Shown here piece after piece: positions 20,975 through 28,714 of a stretch of DNA of 64,000 nt. The position numbers and the translations under genes were made by a program. The stretch covers positions 1-64,000 of the forward strand of contig CAJQUW010009311.1 in assembly GCA_907163375.1 (NCBI GenBank), read 5' to 3'. This DNA is from Prostheceraeus crozeri. Taxonomy: Eukaryota; Platyhelminthes; Polycladida; Euryleptidae. Below the pieces are notes generated by a model. It was not told the origin of the DNA. It searched no databases and was given only the letters and a program-made list of their open reading frames with translations. How positions within the stretch are numbered: the first letter of the stretch is position 1; each line of letters begins with the position of its first letter.

Positions 20975-21431
20975 TCAAATCATGATAGAACTTACAAATC
21001 ATTTTTTCATTAGAGGATGGATTACATGAAAAGTTTTGAATAATAGATGCAAATCGAGATACATGTAAACGTTTTAAGATGAAGTACAGTACAAAAGCAC
21101 CACACGTTGATGAAAGTGGATGTTGTAGTATGCGTTCATTTCGCTGATATTGACGCGTATGTTTTCTCAACCACTGCTGTGTTGGTATATTTGGAGGTTG
21201 AGCAAGAGAGTCAAATAGTTCACCACGTCGGTCTTCTCCAATAAAGATCGCTTTCCAATGCTCACCGCCTAAATTCTGTGAATGAGTGTTTAGCACAATA
21301 AAGATGGGATAGTGATTTACTGCAGGTGGTAAGGTATCGAGTGAATAGACATTATCGAAAGCTTTCAACGTCGCTTCGTCTGCATTACGCTGCACTTTAG
21401 TCTTAATATCGTCAGCAGTCAACCAACTCAT
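20970..21431 (-). CDS. Adenain-like cysteine protease of element 1
   Basis: It matures capsid proteins by cleavage, as adenain does in adenoviruses. The 153-aa frame shows GGEHWKAIF with the catalytic His, ELFDSLA with the acidic residue, and LQHPLSSTCGAFVLYF, where Gln precedes the catalytic Cys by seven positions as in adenain (Q115 and C122). Length is slightly below adenain (about 200 aa). Its ATG overlaps the capsid gene stop in a TAATG junction, so the two are read from one transcript. Candidate substrates are the core and membrane-active proteins with a Q-K/R-GG motif. It looks intact. Confidence 0.92.
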   Translation of the reverse strand: MSWLTADDIKTKVQRNADEATLKAFDNVYSLDTLPPAVNHYPIFIVLNTHSQNLGGEHWKAIFIGEDRRGELFDSLAQPPNIPTQQWLRKHTRQYQRNERILQHPLSSTCGAFVLYFILKRLHVSRFASIIQNFSCNPSSNEKMICKFYHDLK

Positions 21432-22708
21432 TAACGATTATACTGAAGAATCACGTCACGATACTTTGTAATTTCAATATTTGAATCGAAGACTGCATAA
21501 ATTAATACATTGATCGTCTCAGGTAGTGTTCTTTTGAACGTCAAATCCAAACGAATATTATGAGGCACGTTCGCTTGACGATAGGGTGCACTAATATCGC
21601 TGTCAGCAGTTAAATCAAATGCATAAATAGTATATCCACTCTTAAACTCTTTCATAGTCAGTCCGTTGGTGTCATCCGTATTGTAAAAGCCAAAAACATC
21701 CATAAAATCAACATAACTGCGCATAAATTGATCTGAAGCAAAATCTGGTTTGTAGGGTGGACCAGGATGACTCACACCATTTACACGTAAAGCAATTTCA
21801 CTTAACTGATTGTGTTTAAAATTGAAAGGATTCTTCTTTATATTACCATTAAATGCATCATTTTCAACCATTGCCACCATGAGGAGCTTCGGTGCTTCCG
21901 ATGGAAAGAGGCCATCTTTCATGAAACTCTTTTGATCTTTCGGAATTGTAAAGGTGAGAAGCTTTGTATGCTGAATGGGGTAAATGGCATTTTGGCGGTT
22001 AAGGCCTTCAGCATGCCCTCTAATGACACTTGGATTCGGTACTACTCGACGAATGTAAAGTGCAATATCTTCCACATGAATTCTAAAATTGTCAACTTTA
22101 GCAAATGCATTCAGCGCAAATTCAGGCTTATTCAATGTCAGCTTGAGTCGCATGCTGGTATTACACAGTAAAAACTTTGACTGTCTAAAGAAGTCTAAAT
22201 TCAGCGGACCATATAGCTGACATACTCTACTATCTTTAATCATAGCAGATCGCTTTACAAAGCCACTGTTTGTTTCAACATCAAATTTTCCTGCTTCATC
22301 TCTGTACCATCCCATAGCTTCCATATGACTTTTTTGTGCTGCTGGATGAAACTGTGATACATGATTGAAATATGATTTATAGGGATAATCGCTTTGACCA
22401 CCTTCCACTTGCTGCTCTCCAATCGTTAGAGAAACATCACGAAGTAATGTAGTCAATGGTAAATTGTTCAGTCCAACTTTATGTGTATCGTCAATAGCAG
22501 TTCCATCTGCTTGCTGAATTCTAAACCTCAAATCAAGCATCGCATAACTCAAATCTATGTAGTCATCACTACCACCAGGAATAACAAATTCAATGGGGCC
22601 AGCATTCTCAGCTGTTCGAGGATGATAATCTACAATACTTGAACTAAGAATATCTGTCTGTATGGCTTGTTGATCGAACAAACAAAAACCGGAAGTTTTA
22701 CACTCCAT
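21431..22708 (-). CDS. Major capsid protein (F54H12.2-like) of element 1
   Basis: The 425-aa intact protein belongs to the F54H12.2-like family of Polinton capsid proteins, expected to fold as a double jelly-roll that forms the hexon-like capsomer. It has a start near QTDILSSSIVDY, then a predicted beta-rich body, NPSVIRGHAEGL, KNPFNFKH, and YNTDDTNGLTMKEFKSG near residue 350. The end is beta-rich with IEITKYRDV. The element 2 copy at 45,122-46,419 shows the same landmarks. It lies three bases from the core-protein gene and overlaps the protease gene, forming a late structural block. Length fits small double jelly-roll proteins. Confidence 0.88.
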   Translation of the reverse strand: MECKTSGFCLFDQQAIQTDILSSSIVDYHPRTAENAGPIEFVIPGGSDDYIDLSYAMLDLRFRIQQADGTAIDDTHKVGLNNLPLTTLLRDVSLTIGEQQVEGGQSDYPYKSYFNHVSQFHPAAQKSHMEAMGWYRDEAGKFDVETNSGFVKRSAMIKDSRVCQLYGPLNLDFFRQSKFLLCNTSMRLKLTLNKPEFALNAFAKVDNFRIHVEDIALYIRRVVPNPSVIRGHAEGLNRQNAIYPIQHTKLLTFTIPKDQKSFMKDGLFPSEAPKLLMVAMVENDAFNGNIKKNPFNFKHNQLSEIALRVNGVSHPGPPYKPDFASDQFMRSYVDFMDVFGFYNTDDTNGLTMKEFKSGYTIYAFDLTADSDISAPYRQANVPHNIRLDLTFKRTLPETINVLIYAVFDSNIEITKYRDVILQYNR

Positions 22709-22710
22709 GA

Positions 22711-23166
22711 TTAGAAGTTATAGCAGCGTCGTCGTTTAGCGCCTGATGAATGATTAGAGCCTCTGCGACGTTTGCGTGAATGCCTTTTGACTGAAGATCG
22801 CACCTTACCAGCTCCGCAATGTTTCCTCCTTCCTTTATTCATTCGTTTAGGTGATTTCTTTCCTTGAGTAACACCAGCAATGGTCTGCTTCAATGTTTTT
22901 AAACCGCGTTCCTTCCCACGATTCAACAAACTGCTCTTAAAACTTCTACCTCTGGAAAGATCACTAGCAACATCACCAGCAAAGCCAACGGCATTACTTA
23001 AAACATTTCGTTTCAAAGATCTACCGACATTGGATATGAGAGGTGCTACAACAGATTTCAGTGCACCAAGTATGCTACCTCCACGTTGGCGGCGAGCACC
23101 GATGTAAATTTGTCCTCCGCCACTTACATAGGAGGGTCGTGAATAAAATGAGGCAGTTGGATTCAT
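22711..23166 (-). CDS. Basic core-like protein of element 1 (151 aa)
   Basis: The N terminus has FYSRPSYVSGGGQIYIGARR, then RQRGGSILGALKSVVAPLI, an amphipathic stretch after a QRGG motif. The C-terminal half is very rich in Lys, Arg and Ser (KRHSRKRRRG), as in DNA-condensing core proteins of adenoviruses. Element 2 has an open homologue at 44,629-45,111 with the same opening (YSRPSYQSG...GGRRQVGGG). Position between integrase and capsid genes supports a virion role. The QRGG site may be cut by the protease at 20,970, by analogy to adenain GG sites. Confidence 0.75.
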   Translation of the reverse strand: MNPTASFYSRPSYVSGGGQIYIGARRQRGGSILGALKSVVAPLISNVGRSLKRNVLSNAVGFAGDVASDLSRGRSFKSSLLNRGKERGLKTLKQTIAGVTQGKKSPKRMNKGRRKHCGAGKVRSSVKRHSRKRRRGSNHSSGAKRRRCYNF

Positions 23167-23207
23167 AGCTCAAACCCTAAACATTGTTAGTTACAACTTT
23201 GCATGAA

Positions 23208-24428
23208 TCACTGTCGATTACTTAGATGAAAGATGTCGGCACGACGCATCCAAGAGTTCATACTTGAAGGATAACCAGCCCATTTAACAAGACACCATTC
23301 TTCACCTTGCCGTTTTTTACATCGAATGATTTTCTCTACCAAATATGTTTCACTTTCAGTGACTACCTCAATCTCATCGCGGTAAAAGCTACCCTCAATT
23401 TCTTCATTATCGTAATCTTTCAACTTGTAGGTGGTCGGAGAGTCTTTTTGATTAATCCTTGATACTGTAAATACCTCCTCTGTCCAATTCGGGAGGTACC
23501 CTTTAGCAAAAACACTTTTCACTTTTGAGATACGAACTTTATCGCCAATTTTCACATCACTTTTCACATGAGTGCGTTTACGTTGGAATGATTCGCGCAC
23601 TTTATCTACATTGTCAGCATTTACATCTACTGGTCTGAGTCCAATAGAACGATGGATAGAGTGATTGTAGGCATGGAGTGTATCTTGTAGAACCTTTGTC
23701 CAATTTTGTGTCAAGTTGGCAGTAAAATGTCGCCACAAGCGATTTTTTAATGTGCGATTAAAACGTTCAACGAGTGCAGCTTTATAAGCGCTCTTTACAC
23801 TAAACAACTCAATGTCATGCCTCTCAAATAATCTTGTCACATGCTGATTTTCAAACTCTTTTCCTTGATCACTCTGAATTCTTTTTGGAATGCGACCTTC
23901 TCGAAAAATTGTTTGGAATGCTTTTGCTACTCCTTTCCCTTCTTTAGTTTTTAAAGGTTGAGCCCACGCATAACGCGAGAAAATATCAATGACGGTTAAA
24001 ATAAAATTATTGCCCGAGTTATGTTTTGAAATGGAGGCAACATCGCACAAATCTGCTTGCCACTGTTCATCGATGTCATGAACAATATAATGGCGGGTGC
24101 GGTACTTCTTTTTCGCTTGTTTGTGAAGTGTATAGGTAGCCTGACCCTTTAACCATCGTTTCACTTGTGATTGTGGAAGACCGCTCGCTTTTGATAATTT
24201 CTTGATAGATGCAAATCCTGCCGGATGTTTTACATCATAATAGATTGACTTCAAACGTTCAGTCGATGACGGCTGACTCTTTTTCCTCCTTCTCATCTTT
24301 TTGTTTTCTTGCCTTTCTACATTTACAACAACTGCAGCATTTAGCTTTAGCGGTTTTGCGATCGTGTTCACATTGCTTAGGGGTTTCATTATGAGAGCTG
24401 GCGCAGCAAGTGCAAGTGACAACGACAT
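23208..24428 (-). CDS. Chromodomain integrase of element 1
   Basis: It inserts the element into host DNA. The 406-aa frame has a helix-turn-helix-like N-terminal part (about residues 60-100), a retroviral-type rve core with QWQADLCD, IQSDQGKEF and ALVERFNRT as the D, D and E motifs (33 residues between the last two), then a basic SH3-like part. A C-terminal chromodomain runs over about residues 355-400 (YLVEKII...WCLVKWAGYPSSMNSW). A chromodomain may steer integration to marked chromatin. The first ATG lies at 24,428, but the first 44 codons overlap another frame and MRRRKKSQ at about residue 45 is a good alternative start. It looks intact. Confidence 0.93.
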   Translation of the reverse strand: MSLSLALAAPALIMKPLSNVNTIAKPLKLNAAVVVNVERQENKKMRRRKKSQPSSTERLKSIYYDVKHPAGFASIKKLSKASGLPQSQVKRWLKGQATYTLHKQAKKKYRTRHYIVHDIDEQWQADLCDVASISKHNSGNNFILTVIDIFSRYAWAQPLKTKEGKGVAKAFQTIFREGRIPKRIQSDQGKEFENQHVTRLFERHDIELFSVKSAYKAALVERFNRTLKNRLWRHFTANLTQNWTKVLQDTLHAYNHSIHRSIGLRPVDVNADNVDKVRESFQRKRTHVKSDVKIGDKVRISKVKSVFAKGYLPNWTEEVFTVSRINQKDSPTTYKLKDYDNEEIEGSFYRDEIEVVTESETYLVEKIIRCKKRQGEEWCLVKWAGYPSSMNSWMRRADIFHLSNRQ

Positions 24429-24474
24429 TCACCTCTGGCGGCTCATTACATGGCAAGCAACACATCTGCTTCAT
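24259..24474 (-). CDS. Cys-rich small frame overlapping the integrase start
   Basis: A 71-codon ATG frame starting right after the upstream gene, with CCLPC, CTCCA and CCSCCKC clusters and an acidic/basic tail. It overlaps the N-terminal extension of the integrase in a different frame. Element 2 has a similar Cys-rich frame at the same place (41,746-42,072, CCC and CVSSCC), so it may be a real zinc-binding or redox protein. The overlap makes it uncertain. Confidence 0.45.
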   Translation of the reverse strand: MKQMCCLPCNEPPEVNVVVTCTCCASSHNETPKQCEHDRKTAKAKCCSCCKCRKARKQKDEKEEKESAVID

Positions 24475-24475
24475 A

Positions 24476-25168
24476 TTAATAGTCTGAGAACATGTATTTC
24501 CTGGGAGGAGCTGTTTTACGTTTTCCTTTTACCAGTTTTAGTGGCGATGTAGATCTACGTCGAGTTCTTCCTCTTGTTTGCTTAGTGAGTGTGGGAGGGG
24601 ATGTAGCAGGTGACGCCTTAAACCAATTTGTTGGCATTTTCATCGCCTGAAGCATTGGAGTAGTAGCCACTGTTGAATCAAGTTCTTTCAATGTCTCATT
24701 ATTTAAAGCAAATTTTGGCACATTATGCTTTTTCAATAGTTTAAGAAAGTATGACCAACCAGGTGGAACATAGCCCTGACGGCGCTTTCTACGTGTCGCA
24801 TACTGAATCAAGTCTTCATAACGTGAAGCATCAATCACTTTATTTTCATCTGTAATGATTTCTCCTCTATCATTTACATTGAGATGGGGTTCAATACTGT
24901 TGAAAAGAGATATGGCATGTGCGCGAGATGCTAAAGGTGTAGCAGTCGATACAGAGTCACGCATCTTATTCTTCAAGTTTTTCAATTGCTCAACAGTTTC
25001 CGATTGTAATAATACAGCACGATGTGGATCTTTGATGTGAACATTTTGCTGATAATCTATTTCTTTCCTATACATTTGATTTGCAAGAGGTTGCTTTACT
25101 TGCTGCATGGCAGTCAATTGTACATATTCATCCTGAGGAATAACAATCATGCGAGAATAAGAACTCAT
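24476..25168 (-). CDS. Conserved Polinton protein between ATPase and integrase (230 aa)
   Basis: Opens with MSSYSRMIVIPQDEYVQLTA and contains KDPHRAVLLQ, an alpha-helical middle, PPGWSYF and a C-terminal basic, Pro/Ser-rich tail (RGRTRRRSTS). The element 2 homologue at 41,061-41,711 keeps MSYSKMVVIPQEEYVQLT and KDPYRR. Order and family are conserved, but I know no function. Its ATG overlaps the ATPase stop (ATGA), so both are translated from one transcript. The basic tail suggests DNA binding or nuclear targeting. Confidence 0.7.
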   Translation of the reverse strand: MSSYSRMIVIPQDEYVQLTAMQQVKQPLANQMYRKEIDYQQNVHIKDPHRAVLLQSETVEQLKNLKNKMRDSVSTATPLASRAHAISLFNSIEPHLNVNDRGEIITDENKVIDASRYEDLIQYATRRKRRQGYVPPGWSYFLKLLKKHNVPKFALNNETLKELDSTVATTPMLQAMKMPTNWFKASPATSPPTLTKQTRGRTRRRSTSPLKLVKGKRKTAPPRKYMFSDY

Positions 25169-25782
25169 AGTTTGTAGATAATCATGGGAGTTTTCAAAAT
25201 ATCACTTCGAAATCTAAATTCTTCCGGACACTCTTGCGTAAAGTCAATGAATAAGTAACCGTATGGTTTTTCAGTAGCTGCTTGAAAAATTTCAATTAAG
25301 GCTTTTGATCCTCTGGGTGCAACTTGTCGCGCTAAAATTTCAAATTGACTTTTATCTCGCGGATTCTTGAAAATAGCATAATAGTGTGTATTCAGGTTTC
25401 GTGTACGAGCTTCTTTTCCATCAGGAAACAAATTTTGTGTAATATAGATGATAAAACACCTTTTATGGTGTGCTGCGCGAGTGAACATATCTGTAACATC
25501 TTTTGAATTCTTACTTTCTTTTAATAAATCATCCAATACAACAACATCATTAGACTGAAGTTTATCCACTGGAATAATTCCTTCATGTCGAATAAAGTTG
25601 CGACTTTGCAATTCCTGAAACAGCGACGGTTGATAAATACCATAACACCAAATCACTCGATTGATAGGCTCCTTAAACAACTCCCTTCTTTTATCCAATA
25701 AATTCAGCGTGAAAACAGTTTTACCTGCATGAGATGGACCTGATACAGTCAGAACTTTATCACATTGAAGTCTGAAATCCAT
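25165..25782 (-). CDS. FtsK/A32-type genome-packaging ATPase of element 1
   Basis: It drives DNA into capsids in the adenovirus/poxvirus A32/FtsK-HerA manner. Walker A is GPSHAGKT, Walker B is VVVLDDLL, and the sensor-type motif is IYITQN. The longer frame opens with a TTG at 25,830; I chose the ATG at 25,782 (MDFRLQCDKVLTVSG) because the element 2 homologue opens with MTDFRLF. At 205 residues it has the usual Polinton size. It is followed with a 4-base overlap by the 230-aa gene. It looks intact. Confidence 0.93.
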   Translation of the reverse strand: MDFRLQCDKVLTVSGPSHAGKTVFTLNLLDKRRELFKEPINRVIWCYGIYQPSLFQELQSRNFIRHEGIIPVDKLQSNDVVVLDDLLKESKNSKDVTDMFTRAAHHKRCFIIYITQNLFPDGKEARTRNLNTHYYAIFKNPRDKSQFEILARQVAPRGSKALIEIFQAATEKPYGYLFIDFTQECPEEFRFRSDILKTPMIIYKL

Positions 25783-25813
25783 TTTATTACTTTGAGACTC
25801 AACATTTGCATAA

Positions 25814-26101
25814 TTAACGCTTAGAGCCAAAGATATTTCCCAATAGGTTGCCCACGGCAGGAGCTATCATTGGAAGTATTGCTGAAAGGAAACCGCCCTT
25901 TTGTGTTAGAGTTTTCCTCTTTCTTTGAAGGGCGACTTTAGGATTGGAGATGAAACGCAATTTCGTAGCATATCGCTTAAGTAACTTTCGTTGTTTTGGC
26001 GCTAATTTCTTCGTCCTCAACTTCCTCACATGAGAAATAATTTCACAAATGAATTTATCGTTAGCATGTCGTATAGCATTGTATCGCTGATTTGCTTTCA
26101 T
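25814..26101 (-). CDS. Small membrane-active capsid-associated protein of element 1
   Basis: A 95-aa protein with a very basic N-terminal two thirds, then LTQKGGFLSAILPMIAPAVG, a hydrophobic amphipathic helix after a QKGG motif, and a short basic end. Adenovirus pVI and adintovirus small proteins use similar helices to breach membranes. The element 2 relative (38,866-39,258) has IQRGGGGFLSML. The start may lie upstream, since the relative has a longer N terminus. Role is inferred. Confidence 0.65.
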   Translation of the reverse strand: MKANQRYNAIRHANDKFICEIISHVRKLRTKKLAPKQRKLLKRYATKLRFISNPKVALQRKRKTLTQKGGFLSAILPMIAPAVGNLLGNIFGSKR

Positions 26102-26219
26102 TCGTCGGAGAGCTTGAATGGCTGAAGAAAACTTTTGACTTACGTTTCGTCATTTTACGTTTCGCCATTTTCCGTGTTAGTCTTTGGTAAAACCTATCTT
26201 TACCACATTTGCATAGGTA

Positions 26220-26543
26220 CTAACTATTGCGACATAAGTGACACTCGAAATGAGCAATGTCACAGTGGTTACATTGGCAAAGTTGAATGCAATTACGTAT
26301 GAAACAGCGTTGACAAAAAGCATGCTTACATCTCTTGAAGATGCGCTTTTCATTTCCATCCTTTCGCTTACATACATCGCAACACATAGTTTCACCGTTA
26401 CTGATGTCTATAGCAAGTCTTTTTGAAGATATGAATTTGCTAGCCTTTTCTAAATAATAGACGCATGTACAGAAGGAATATACTTCGAGAGTGAGCAGAC
26501 ATAGCTCGAAAACCAGTTGTGCTACAATCAAGTACCACTGCAT
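26220..26543 (-). CDS. Membrane-anchored RING-like protein (about 107 aa)
   Basis: I chose the ATG at 26,543 (MQWYLIV), since the longer frame opens at TTG. Residues 3-32 form one hydrophobic segment (LIVAQLVFELCLLTLEVY), a signal anchor. The C-terminal half holds CCDVC, RCKHAFCQRC, CIQLCQC and HFECHLC, a RING-like cross-brace of Cys and His. Viral membrane RING proteins of this size are E3 ubiquitin ligases acting on host surface or signalling proteins; here that is inference. The frame ends near the next gene start without overlap. Confidence 0.6.
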   Translation of the reverse strand: MQWYLIVAQLVFELCLLTLEVYSFCTCVYYLEKASKFISSKRLAIDISNGETMCCDVCKRKDGNEKRIFKRCKHAFCQRCFIRNCIQLCQCNHCDIAHFECHLCRNS

Positions 26544-26545
26544 TT

Positions 26546-26956
26546 TCAATTTTTCTTTATGGAAAGTTGAATGTGAATATCTGAAATCGCTTCAATCACT
26601 AGACTGCTACCATGATGGTTAAATGCGTTAAGACGTTCAGCAATTTTTATCATATGTCTTTTAAAAAATTCTTGGGGGTGATCTACCACTTCCATTGAAT
26701 AAGAAGCAAAATGGAAAGAGCGACTTTCCACCTCTTCCTTTCCAAAATGACTAAACTTAATTTTCGCAACTAATCGCGCCATGACAATGCTATCAGAGAA
26801 TGTATTCATTAACTCTAGAAATAGAGTGCTAGCATCATCGACCACTGCTTCGATGTCGGTCTCATCTTTATGAAAATTTATCACATAATCTTGAACAGCT
26901 CCTTTTAAACTTTGCCTATGAAAACGTAATGTTCCGCAGTCGTTTGAGAAAGACAT
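26546..26956 (-). CDS. Stand-alone copy of the polymerase N-terminal domain (136 aa)
   Basis: An intact ATG frame. Its segment ending FHFASYSMEVVDHPQEFFKR...AERLNAFNHHGSSLVIEAI aligns by eye with the region after the zinc fingers in the element 1 polymerase (FHIPSSPATEVVDCESWINF...KLNIDKFNERDSGLVFDGI). The element 2 polymerase has a similar region. So the small gene looks like a detached domain. It may bind the polymerase or the same partner, such as a terminal protein or DNA end, and could act as a replication accessory factor. No catalytic motif is seen. Confidence 0.65.
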   Translation of the reverse strand: MSFSNDCGTLRFHRQSLKGAVQDYVINFHKDETDIEAVVDDASTLFLELMNTFSDSIVMARLVAKIKFSHFGKEEVESRSFHFASYSMEVVDHPQEFFKRHMIKIAERLNAFNHHGSSLVIEAISDIHIQLSIKKN

Positions 26957-27043
26957 GATCGCCCTTTAACTAACCCATCCATTGCATGAAAACAACAACT
27001 CTTCTCATAGTAACATTTATTGAATAACGGTAACAAGCATGCA

Positions 27044-27574
27044 TTATAAATCAATGGTTTGAAAGAGATAAAATAGATACAGCTGATAACTATCATACAG
27101 CGAGCAATGATAACCATACAGGACTTTGGCAGTGTTGAGGTAAGGAGGAAAGAAGCATTGGTTATGAACGTAGCTACTACAACGAATAGACAAAATAGGA
27201 ACACACAAATCCTTAAAACGTTTCGTGACTTCATGATAATGTTGATTCACTCTACTATCCCAAGGCGGGAGCAAAATATCATCAATGATTAGATTGGGAA
27301 ATACTTTCCTCTCCTTACCAGGATTATTACAAAAGATGCGTATAACATTGAAAGCAGCTAACCATCGTTTAAAGTCAATAAGAAGAGCACTCTCACAAGA
27401 AAAGCCATAGTCTTGCAAATATTTCAGATTAAGTCCATGAATGTGTTTTCTCGCCCATTGATCAACATTGGGATCACAGTTGGCATGTTGATGATAGACA
27501 CTAACAATCTGATATGTCCAATTGTTCATAGCAATAGCACTGAGCTCCTGTACAGGTTCACCCTCACAATCCAT
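27044..27574 (-). CDS. Possible DEDDh exonuclease-like protein (176 aa)
   Basis: An ATG frame opening with MDCEGEPVQELSAIAM, which resembles the first exonuclease motif (D-x-E, then a conserved E-L-x-A-I pattern) of DnaQ-like enzymes. KHIHGLN resembles the H-x-x-G loop after it. LIDFKRWLAAFNVIRIFCNN resembles the second motif, but the usual Asp is not clear. A late NQHYHEVTKRFKDLC could supply the His and Asp of motif three. It may trim DNA or RNA during replication or host shut-off. The C-terminal 30 residues are hydrophobic. The enzyme call is tentative. Confidence 0.5.
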   Translation of the reverse strand: MDCEGEPVQELSAIAMNNWTYQIVSVYHQHANCDPNVDQWARKHIHGLNLKYLQDYGFSCESALLIDFKRWLAAFNVIRIFCNNPGKERKVFPNLIIDDILLPPWDSRVNQHYHEVTKRFKDLCVPILSIRCSSYVHNQCFFPPYLNTAKVLYGYHCSLYDSYQLYLFYLFQTIDL

Positions 27575-27626
27575 AAAAATGATGATAGAAGCCTAAAACG
27601 GAAATTTACACATCTAAGGAAGCGTT

Positions 27627-27827
27627 CTATAACATATTACAAAATGAAGAATTACATCGATGCTTTTCACGACAAAATACACAAATGATATGATGGCAAC
27701 GAAGAAGTAAAATGTATCTAATAAGACCACGTCTACGACACTCAAAGCACATAAGCGAATTGTCATAGGGTAGAGTTAGGAAAGGACTAGTAATTCTCCT
27801 TCTTTGATTTGCGTTTTGATGTAGCAT
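27627..27827 (-). CDS. Small RING-like frame
   Basis: The longer frame opens at TTG; the first ATG gives about 66 codons. It has CFECRRRG...LRCHHIICVFCREKHRCNSSFC, the spacing of a C3HC4 RING. It overlaps the end of the upstream gene in another frame. It may be an independent ligase or a downstream exon of a larger gene. The element 2 RING gene at 37,506 has the same type of finger at the matching end. Confidence 0.4.
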   Translation of the reverse strand: MLHQNANQRRRITSPFLTLPYDNSLMCFECRRRGLIRYILLLRCHHIICVFCREKHRCNSSFCNML

Positions 27828-28562
27828 TCTTCTCCGACTTGCGCTTCGTACCACTGCTGTTAAGGATTTGATCAATTATGTCGTCCACGTTGGGTGGTTT
27901 CGGAATATATAAAATGGATTCCATATGCATGGAGAGAGAGGCTATTTTATTATCCTTGTGTCGACCATAATATAGCCCATTCACTTTGAAAAGGATATCC
28001 CAAGTACCTTCTCCGAGCTCATCACATCTGATGGGTATTGAATGATCTCCATCCTTCTTATAGTAAGTACACCAATGTGATACCGGTAGGCAAATGTGAT
28101 TACCATCCCAAATCTTTCTATAGGGAGTATCCTTGTCATCTCTCGCCTTCCACTCTTGAGCAAGAGGAGTAGGAATGTCCATATTTAATGTCACGTACTC
28201 CTCAATAATATCAAGTTGGTGGCGAATGTACGGACTCACGGGGATCAGTATGTAGTCCCCATACTGATTGTGCATTATCTTGACATCCGTGGAAGGGAGC
28301 ATTCCCGTTTGGAGTACTACGCTATGATCATCATAACGCAAGGCTTGTTTAAATTTACGCTGTAGCGGTGTAGGATTATGTACCTTGGATGTTTCTTCCA
28401 CTGGCCTCAGTTGTAGATGATCTGACCGTAGCGAACCTTGTAACGTTTGACCGCCATTTTGTCCTACTAGTGCAGCAGATGGAGTAGATGCCTGAAAATG
28501 AAAAAAGATTGTATTAAGTTTACGTTCAAGGGAGGAGAGGGAGGGAAGTAGCGACTTACCAT
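27787..28562 (-). CDS. Conserved Polinton protein with basic tail, possible ssDNA-binding protein
   Basis: The open frame extends upstream to a splice acceptor at 28,492; an ATG at 28,560-28,562 is followed at once by GTAAGT, giving a 68-base intron (28,492-28,559). The start exon thus codes only Met, as in the polymerase gene. The protein has a beta-rich body with a GLYYGRH...ASLSM...YIPKP segment, matched in element 2 (39,410-40,144) by GLYIGSH...ASLQM...YEPLP. A Lys-rich tail (KRKSEKNATSKRKSKK) looks like a nuclear signal. A single-strand DNA-binding role is a guess from its beta-rich, basic make-up. Confidence 0.65.
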
Positions 28563-28654
28563 TTTAGTTGGGTAATAGAACAGGGAACTAGAGAGAGAGA
28601 AAATGTGCGTCCGTCACTCGTGTGATTCAACGATGGAATGATTCTCACTGTGGA

Positions 28655-28712
28655 AGGCTCGCTATTTATAAAGAAATGCTTGATTCTCATTGGATGATGA
28701 TCCTCATTGGAC
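28655..28712 (-). promoter_or_regulatory. CCAAT/TATA promoter at the right end of element 1
   Basis: On the minus strand, TATAAATAG (28,662-28,670) is preceded by CCAAT boxes (28,689-28,693 and 28,706-28,710). It lies about 100 bases upstream of the ATG-only exon at 28,560 and just inside the right terminal repeat. It probably drives the leftward accessory genes. Confidence 0.6.
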
Positions 28713-28714
28713 AA

